From: Neurospora tetrasperma FGSC 2508
Lineage: Eukaryota; Ascomycota; Sordariomycetes; Sordariales; Sordariaceae
Direction of reading: 5' to 3'
Length of the DNA: 64,000 nucleotides
NCBI RefSeq assembly: GCF_000213175.1
Contig: NW_009799179.1
Location: forward strand, 3,949,551-4,013,550
Below, one piece after another: positions 58,752 to 64,000 of the stretch (the first letter of the stretch is position 1; each line of letters begins with the position of its first letter). The notes beneath the pieces were generated by a model, which was not told the DNA's origin, ran no database searches, and was given only the letters and a program-made list of their open reading frames with translations. The position numbers and the translations under genes are program-made.

Positions 58752-60967
58752 ATGAAGTTGCAATGGGCTGGGCTCCTCCTCTGAGCCTCCCTCGAAGGCG
58801 TGAATGCTATGGGCACTTACTTGCTCGAAGCAATGAACCAAGAACGCGTTTCTGGCTATGGCCCTGTCGACGAGCCGTCTTGGGTACCAACTTTCCTCGA
58901 TGAATCGCCTCCTCACAAAGGTCATCGCATTTCCCGGGAAGACTGGACCTTGACATGCAGCAGCGAGGACAGCGACTATCCGTGTCAGAATGCCATCGAC
59001 GGCTCCAACACCACTTCCTGGCGAAGCGGCCCTATCAGCCATCTCAAGAGCCACATCAGCATCACAGTTGACCTCAAGAACCACTACTCAGTCAGCGCCC
59101 TGGTCATCCTGCCGCCGATTGACACTGGGAAGGATGGGTTGATCACTCACCACGAGATCTGGGTCAGTATGGACAACAAGAACTGGGAGGGTCCCATCGC
59201 CTATGGCATGTGGCCCAACTCCAACAGACAGCGCCTGTCTGCTTTCGAGCCCACATCTGCCCGATACGTGAAGCTCACTGCCAACGCTGAAGCCACCGAG
59301 TCCTCATGGATTGGCATCTCCGAACTGAACCTCTACGCCACTCTGTATACCATCCCTCGGGACCCCAAGAATGGTCTCTGGGGACCGACCATTGACTTCC
59401 CTGTCGTGCCTGTTGCTGGGGCTCAGGAGAAGTCTGGTAACATCGTCCTTTGGTCATCCTGGGCCTCGGATCAGTTCCACTCCACACCGGGTGGTCAAAC
59501 TGCAATGGCCCGTTGGAACCCCATCACCAAAGAGGTTTCCAAGCGTATTGTCACCAACACCCAGCACGACATGTTCTGCCCCGGAATTTCCATCGATGGT
59601 ACCGGCATGATGGTTGTGACTGGCGGCAATGACGCCTCCCCGACCAGTCTCTACGATGGTGAACTGGATAAGTGGATCAAGGGTCCTGATATGCACCTCC
59701 GTCGTGGGTATCAGGCTTCCACTACCCTCGCCGATGGACGGGTTTTCGTCATTGGTGGCTCTTGGGCTGGAGGCTCCAACATCGCCAAAGATGGAGAGAT
59801 CTATGACCCTGCCACCAGGAACTGGACCATGTTGCCCGGTGCCAAAGTCAAGCCGATGCTGACGGATGACATGGAGGGGCCATGGAGAGCCGACAACCAC
59901 GGCTGGCTCTTCGGGTGGAAGAAGAACAGCGTCTTCCAGGCCGGTCCTAGCAAAGCTATGAACTGGTACTACGTGGAAGGAGACGGCAACTTCACGGGAG
60001 CCGGAGAGCGTGGCGAGGACGATGATTCCATGTCTGGCAACGCTGTCATGTTCGATGCTGTGAATGGTAAGATCCTCACCATCGGAGGTTCGCCTGACTA
60101 CGACAAGTCCTGGGCTACCAGCAACGCACATGTCATCACTCTGGGCGAACCAGGCCAAAACCCAGACGTGCGGGCTGCCGGCCAGGGGGGAAAGATGCAC
60201 TCCGAGCGCGTCTTCCACACCTCCGTCGTCCTCCCAGATGGCAAGGTCTTCATTGCCGGAGGCCAGACTTTCGGTATCGCTTTCAACGAGGAGAACGTGC
60301 AGTTCGTGCCCGAGTTGTACGATCCAGAGACAAACACTTTCACCGAGCTCTCCCAGAACAACGTCGTCCGCGTCTACCATACCCTCTCAATCCTGCTGCC
60401 CGACGGCCGAATCTTGAACGGCGGCGGCGGTCTCTGCGGCAACTGCTCCGCCAACCACTACGACGCCCAGATCTTCACGCCGCCCTATCTCCTGACAGAG
60501 AACGGTGAAGAACGATCTCGTCCCGAGATCACCACCGAACTGCCCGATACCATCGAAGTCGGAGGGAAACTGAAATTCCACACCAACCGCCGCATCGCAT
60601 CTGCCTCCTTGGTCCGCCTCGGCAGCGCTACCCACACCGTCAACACCGACCAGCGTCGTGTTCCTCTCCATTTCAGGAGGCGTATGCCGGTGTTCGGTCG
60701 CTACCATGTGCACATCCCCAATGACCTCGGCATCGTCATCCCTGGGTACTGGATGCTGTTTGTCATGGACGAGGCGGGCACACCCAGCATTGCGAAGACA
60801 ATCATGATCACTTCCAACGTGAAGACAATTGGAGGAGCGAGCGATGAGCAGACGCAATGTGAGCATGGATTCCTTCCTGAGTGTGAATATTTGCCTAGTT
60901 GGAAGCTAACACTGAGTGCGCAGATCCCTCGTCGCGGATGAGGTTTCAAATTGAGTTGGCGAAATGA
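58752..60967 (+). CDS. Galactose oxidase (CBM32 plus AA5_2), stop codon in the signal peptide
   Basis: The main exon (58752-60858) and a short last exon (60924-60967) flank a 65-nt intron (GTGAGC, GCTAAC, GCGCAG). A CBM32/discoidin domain (TLTCSSEDSDYPC...NAIDGSNTTSW) is followed by the seven-bladed Kelch oxidase. All copper and cofactor residues of Fusarium galactose oxidase have counterparts: Cys in DMFCPG and Tyr in GYQAST (the Tyr-Cys crosslink), Trp in GGSWAGG, Tyr-His in VRVYHTLS, and His in THTVNTDQRR. The enzyme is normally secreted and oxidises primary alcohols of galactose and related substrates to aldehydes, making peroxide. The reading from 58752 starts MKLQWAGLLL, then TGA (58782-58784), then ASLEGVNA, plainly an interrupted signal peptide. 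The next ATG, 58809, would give a 697-residue protein without a signal. Confidence 0.9.
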
Positions 60968-61368
60968 TTGTTCTGTGGTGTGAGATGACGAGATATGAAG
61001 AAGTTTACAGAGGCCTGTGCATGATTCTCGACATGCGAGTGACTGTGCGATGCGCTGGCTGTAGAGGCCTCAACACTTTGGCCAGGAACGGATTGGAAGT
61101 CAACCTCCATCTCCTGGTCGTATCCAGCGTGCTGGTTGCTGGTGACTTGTTGGGTCGCTTGGGCGTCCTCGATGGGACTTGATTGTTGAGCGGTGGTGCT
61201 CCGCCGCGGTCTTTTATGATGAATGAGATATGTAACGGATAAAATGTTAGTTGTAGGGACTATAGAAGGATATGCGTTTGTGTTGTTGTTCATTTTGGTC
61301 AATGATGTGTGTGATGTTTTTTAAAGGAAGAATGTGGGGGCCCGTGTCAGCATCCCCGCCCTCTGGTA

Positions 61369-61571
61369 CAGTAGATACCCTAGTAAATGCAACTAATCCA
61401 GGCTCTTTGGAGAGGATCGGGAAAAGTTGCATTTACTAGACATTTTGCATTTAATAGGGTCCCAATCACATACAAATAGGTGAATCCAGGCCGCCAGGCC
61501 AGTTGCATTTACTATGTACCTTGGTATGGACTTGCATTTTCTGGGGGTTGCATCTACTAGGGCATCTTCTG
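61369..61571. mobile_element. MITE with imperfect inverted repeats, pogo/mariner type ends
   Basis: The left end CAGTAGATACCCTAGTAAAT and the right end read in inverse, CAGAAGATGCCCTAGTAGAT, differ at few positions. TA lies outside both ends (61367-61368, 61572-61573). Further copies of TTGCATTTACTA and its inverse inside (near 61427, 61502) give repeated pairing. No coding frame is present. The CAG...CTG ends and TA duplication fit the same superfamily as the 43356 transposon, but the repeat sequences differ. Confidence 0.75.
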
Positions 61572-61863
61572 TACGTGTATAGGGCTTGGCTCGAAGCGAG
61601 GCTGGAAGCCTTGATATCAAAATAAACGATACCGAAGTGAACCGTCTGGTTGCCTTTTTGGCATGTCCTCCATTTCAGCATCAAAGCTGCATTTGATCCT
61701 TGAAAGACGAAATGTTGGTGTGGCATGCTAACATCAGGCCTGATGTAAAGGACGTCGCCAACCCAACTAAGAGAAGATAGGTAATGTGTTGCGCCTTTCT
61801 GGGGCAGTGAAATAAGCTTTTGATAGCCGCCATTGTCTGGCTTTGGCGAGCATTGGCAGTGAA

Positions 61864-61920
61864 AATAAGCCTGACTGGTAGTTGGGTAGGTGACGACCAG
61901 CGAATCCCAAGTATTGTATA
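61864..61920 (+). pseudogene. 5S rRNA gene relic, 3' half
   Basis: The sequence GACTGGTAGTTGGGTAGGTG then ACGACCAGCGAATCCC and TTGTAT matches the 3' half of Neurospora 5S rRNA as I remember it, including the internal promoter segment. The upstream half is missing. T-rich sequence follows (61924-61957), as in a Pol III termination region. It lies on the same strand as the 5' half at 54180. Confidence 0.75.
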
Positions 61921-62516
61921 TCTCTTCTTTATTTTTATTTTTTATTTTATTTTTTAAGGTGTGGTGCAATCTTGCTTTGTAGTTTCTGTCTCTCTTTCAT
62001 CTGCTAATCCTGACCGTCTTTTGCTTCTTGGTCCCTGTTGTTGAACCAGGAGTGGTGGAGTGGATGATGTGGGTGATGAGATCTGGGTTTCTGGTATGCT
62101 TTTATCAAAAGATACAGGTACCGCTGCATACTTGGCTATGGGACCGGTATAAACAACCGCTACCGAAATAAACATAGAACGCCGGCCCAGACAGGATGAG
62201 TATGACTAGACAAAAAGAATTTCAACCTGACAGAAAAGCACAAAGGTGACGTAATGAATATAGGTCTTTTGGCCCATCGATCCATCTAGCTTGCTGTGGA
62301 CTGACTGACTGACTTTTCGAAGAAAACTTGAACCCTCCACAGCGAAGTCAGGAAGCAAATCGTAGTAGAAAGAAAGGATGTCCGGCAAATTAGGAAGAAG
62401 GCGATAATAATGAAAGGACCGAAGAAAAGAAGACAACCCAATACCACAGCGTTTTCCAACTTCCTTTGTGATCTTTCCTGCCAAGTTTCCTTCTCGCGAC
62501 ACTCGTCGTTGTCCTC

Positions 62517-64000
62517 TTACTTCACCGGTGAAATCTCGTACCCAATTAACACCTCCGTCGACGTACCATCCCACCCCCTGGTCCCTGCCGCCGAGATCAT
62601 GATCCTGCTCGTGGGATCGATATACAGACTTGAAATGACGCCCGCCTTAGGGGGACCGGGGACAACCACAAAAGGTACTTTGGAATGCTTCGTCGCTTGC
62701 GTCTCGCCCTGCAAGTCCCACAACCGCAAAATGTCGTGCGACGCGCAGATAATATGTCGCCCGTTGGCCATGGGCCGCACGCAACTGACGGCTCCGCTGC
62801 CGTTGGGAAATTTCAGGGTGCGCTCGGGCTGCCATCCGCCGCGCGCCTTGTGGATACTGAATTCTTCGACCGTGCCGTTGCGTCGGCCGGCATAGATCCA
62901 GTTGCCATCGACGGACCAGCAGGCGCCCATGCACCAGGGCGGGACGCCGCGCCGGTTGCCGATACGGGCGACGGGGTCGGGGACCCGTCGGTCCCAGATG
63001 CGGATGGTGCCGTCAATGGAGGCGGCCATGAAGATGTTGGGGGCCGTTTGGGTGTCGTCGTTTTGCGGGGCGGGAGGAGGGGCTGTGTTGACAACCATGC
63101 TGGGGGAGGCTGGGGCGATGGGTTCAAAGGGGATGGGTTCGTGGTCAGTTGGGGGGATGGGGTTCTGGTCTTGTGGTGGTTGTTGTTCTTGTTGTTGCTG
63201 GGTTTGTTGCTCGGGGTTTGCGGCTGGTTGGTGTCCGAAGTCTGACATAGTGTGACTAGAGTCGCCGTTAAATATGTCCATGTTGATGGTCCCGTTCTCG
63301 GCTGGCTCGATGGCATCGGGCCCGGGTCCTTGAGCAGCGTTCGTGTCCATTATTGTGTCGGTGTGCCCTTGGTTTTTCTGCTCCTCCTCGAGTTCCATGC
63401 CCATAGCTCTGGAAAACTCATTGTCGTCGTCATCATCCCCAAAGGCATTCCCACCGCCTATTGTCTCGTTGTCCCCGAAGAGTGACCCTGCGGGACTACC
63501 GAACAGTGACTCATGTTCTGGTGACGGGACATCATTCACGGCACCGTCGTTCGCATTGGATTGCCCCGTCGTATCCATATCGCCATGCGCGCCATTAGAG
63601 AAAAAGCTGTTCAAAACTGGCTTCGAGTTGTTACTCTCGAAAGTGTCCGTGATAATCTCGGGATCGCTCGCTTCGGCTGGGATCGGGGCACCCGAGGTCG
63701 GTCGTAACTCAATGGCCGATATCTGTCCACCGCTGCCCTCGAACCGCCGTATAACCGAGCCATCGTTGAGGTCCCAGTCCAGCACCGTCTTGTCCCAACT
63801 TCCACTCAGCACACTCTTCTCATCAGGCGCCAGTTGTAACACGCTAACAGCATTAGTGTGCCCGTTCGTCCGCAGGCAGTGTATCCTCTTTCCCTCGTCG
63901 TGCCTCACGCTCTGTAGGTTGATGCCACCGCTTTCTAGACCACTCAGAGCCCACAAGGCCTGACGGTGCACCGCTAGACTGTATACCGGAGACAGAATCC
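62517..64000 (-). CDS. spt8: SAGA complex subunit Spt8, WD40 repeats (5' part outside the window)
   Basis: The frame is open through the window's right edge, so the N-terminal part is missing; 494 codons are visible. Conserved segments are VYSLAVHRQALWALSGLESG with GGINLQSVRHDEGK at the edge, then GHTNAVSVLQLAPDEKSVLS and WDLNDGSVIRRFEGSGGQIS, and later ASIDGTIRIWDRR and a C-terminal pair of blades. Between blades lies an acidic, Gln/Pro-rich insert of about 200 residues containing ESLFGSPAGSLFGDNET, the known feature of Spt8. In yeast Spt8 contacts TBP within SAGA and regulates transcription. The gene ends facing the galactose oxidase gene. Confidence 0.92.
   Translation of the reverse strand, partial: ILSPVYSLAVHRQALWALSGLESGGINLQSVRHDEGKRIHCLRTNGHTNAVSVLQLAPDEKSVLSGSWDKTVLDWDLNDGSVIRRFEGSGGQISAIELRPTSGAPIPAEASDPEIITDTFESNNSKPVLNSFFSNGAHGDMDTTGQSNANDGAVNDVPSPEHESLFGSPAGSLFGDNETIGGGNAFGDDDDDNEFSRAMGMELEEEQKNQGHTDTIMDTNAAQGPGPDAIEPAENGTINMDIFNGDSSHTMSDFGHQPAANPEQQTQQQQEQQPPQDQNPIPPTDHEPIPFEPIAPASPSMVVNTAPPPAPQNDDTQTAPNIFMAASIDGTIRIWDRRVPDPVARIGNRRGVPPWCMGACWSVDGNWIYAGRRNGTVEEFSIHKARGGWQPERTLKFPNGSGAVSCVRPMANGRHIICASHDILRLWDLQGETQATKHSKVPFVVVPGPPKAGVISSLYIDPTSRIMISAAGTRGWDGTSTEVLIGYEISPVK

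Larger units (their letters stand above)
60968..62516. other. Convergent intergenic region between galactose oxidase and spt8
   Basis: It contains a 203-bp MITE (61369-61571), a 5S rRNA 3' fragment (61864-61920) and T-rich tracts. A 118-codon minus-strand frame over 60946-61302 overlaps the oxidase 3' end and has no recognisable content. Confidence 0.5.

Noticed and set aside
59454-60380. 308-codon frame antisense to galactose oxidase
   Set aside because: It is a shadow of the conserved Kelch-domain coding strand.
60859-60941. Unspliced C-terminus of galactose oxidase (ending in IPRRG)
   Set aside because: Donor GTGAGC, branch GCTAAC and acceptor GCGCAG mark an intron; splicing gives the last exon ending at 60967.
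60946-61302. 118-codon minus-strand frame after galactose oxidase
   Set aside because: It overlaps the last oxidase exon and is Ser/Thr/Asn/Gln-rich low complexity; no supporting signal.

Overview
The window is nuclear DNA of a filamentous ascomycete. Introns are short (mostly 52-130 nt) with GTRNGT donors and CTAAC/CTGAC-type branch sites, codon use is C-rich at third positions, and one transposon has been turned into A+T-rich, stop-riddled DNA as repeat-induced point mutation (RIP) does. Gene content (a SAD-3/Hrr1 type helicase, a CAMK-4/Rck2 type kinase, dispersed 5S rRNA fragments) points to Neurospora or a close Sordariales relative. From memory, and unchecked, the N. crassa loci for PDI, CAMK-4, SAD-3 and galactose oxidase carry nearby numbers (NCU092xx), so this looks like a syntenic block.

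Region 1 (about 2.7-27.5 kb) is dense core genome: protein disulfide isomerase, a small mitochondrial membrane protein, the SWR1 subunit Vps71, Mon1, Dop1, trimethylguanosine synthase Tgs1, the Golgi GRASP protein, Ost2/DAD1, a DUF202 membrane protein and a Zn2Cys6 transcription factor. Several serve the secretory and endosomal pathway: PDI and Ost2 in the ER, GRASP and Dop1 at the Golgi and endosome, Mon1 at late endosome and vacuole. Mon1/Dop1, Tgs1/GRASP and Ost2/DUF202 are divergent pairs sharing intergenic promoters.

Region 2 (27.5-40 kb) is about 9 kb without a convincing gene upstream of the Zn2Cys6 factor, then a predicted extracellular Gly/Pro-repeat protein, then more non-coding DNA.

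Region 3 (40-53.2 kb) holds the CAMK-4-type kinase and the SAD-3-type helicase. The roughly 6.9-kb gap between them carries a complete-length but RIP-degraded pogo/Tigger-like transposon (43356-45662, TA target duplication, 24-bp terminal inverted repeats) and a 186-bp foldback element with perfect 34-bp inverted repeats.

Region 4 (53.2-62.5 kb) looks like an accessory, decaying island: an MFS transporter relic, half a 5S rRNA gene with RIP-like changes abutting an NLR/TPR relic, a DyP-type peroxidase gene with one apparent frameshift, a 302-bp foldback element, a galactose oxidase gene (CBM32 plus AA5) with a stop codon inside its signal peptide, a 203-bp TA-flanked MITE, and the 3' half of a 5S rRNA gene. 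The window ends inside the SAGA subunit gene spt8.
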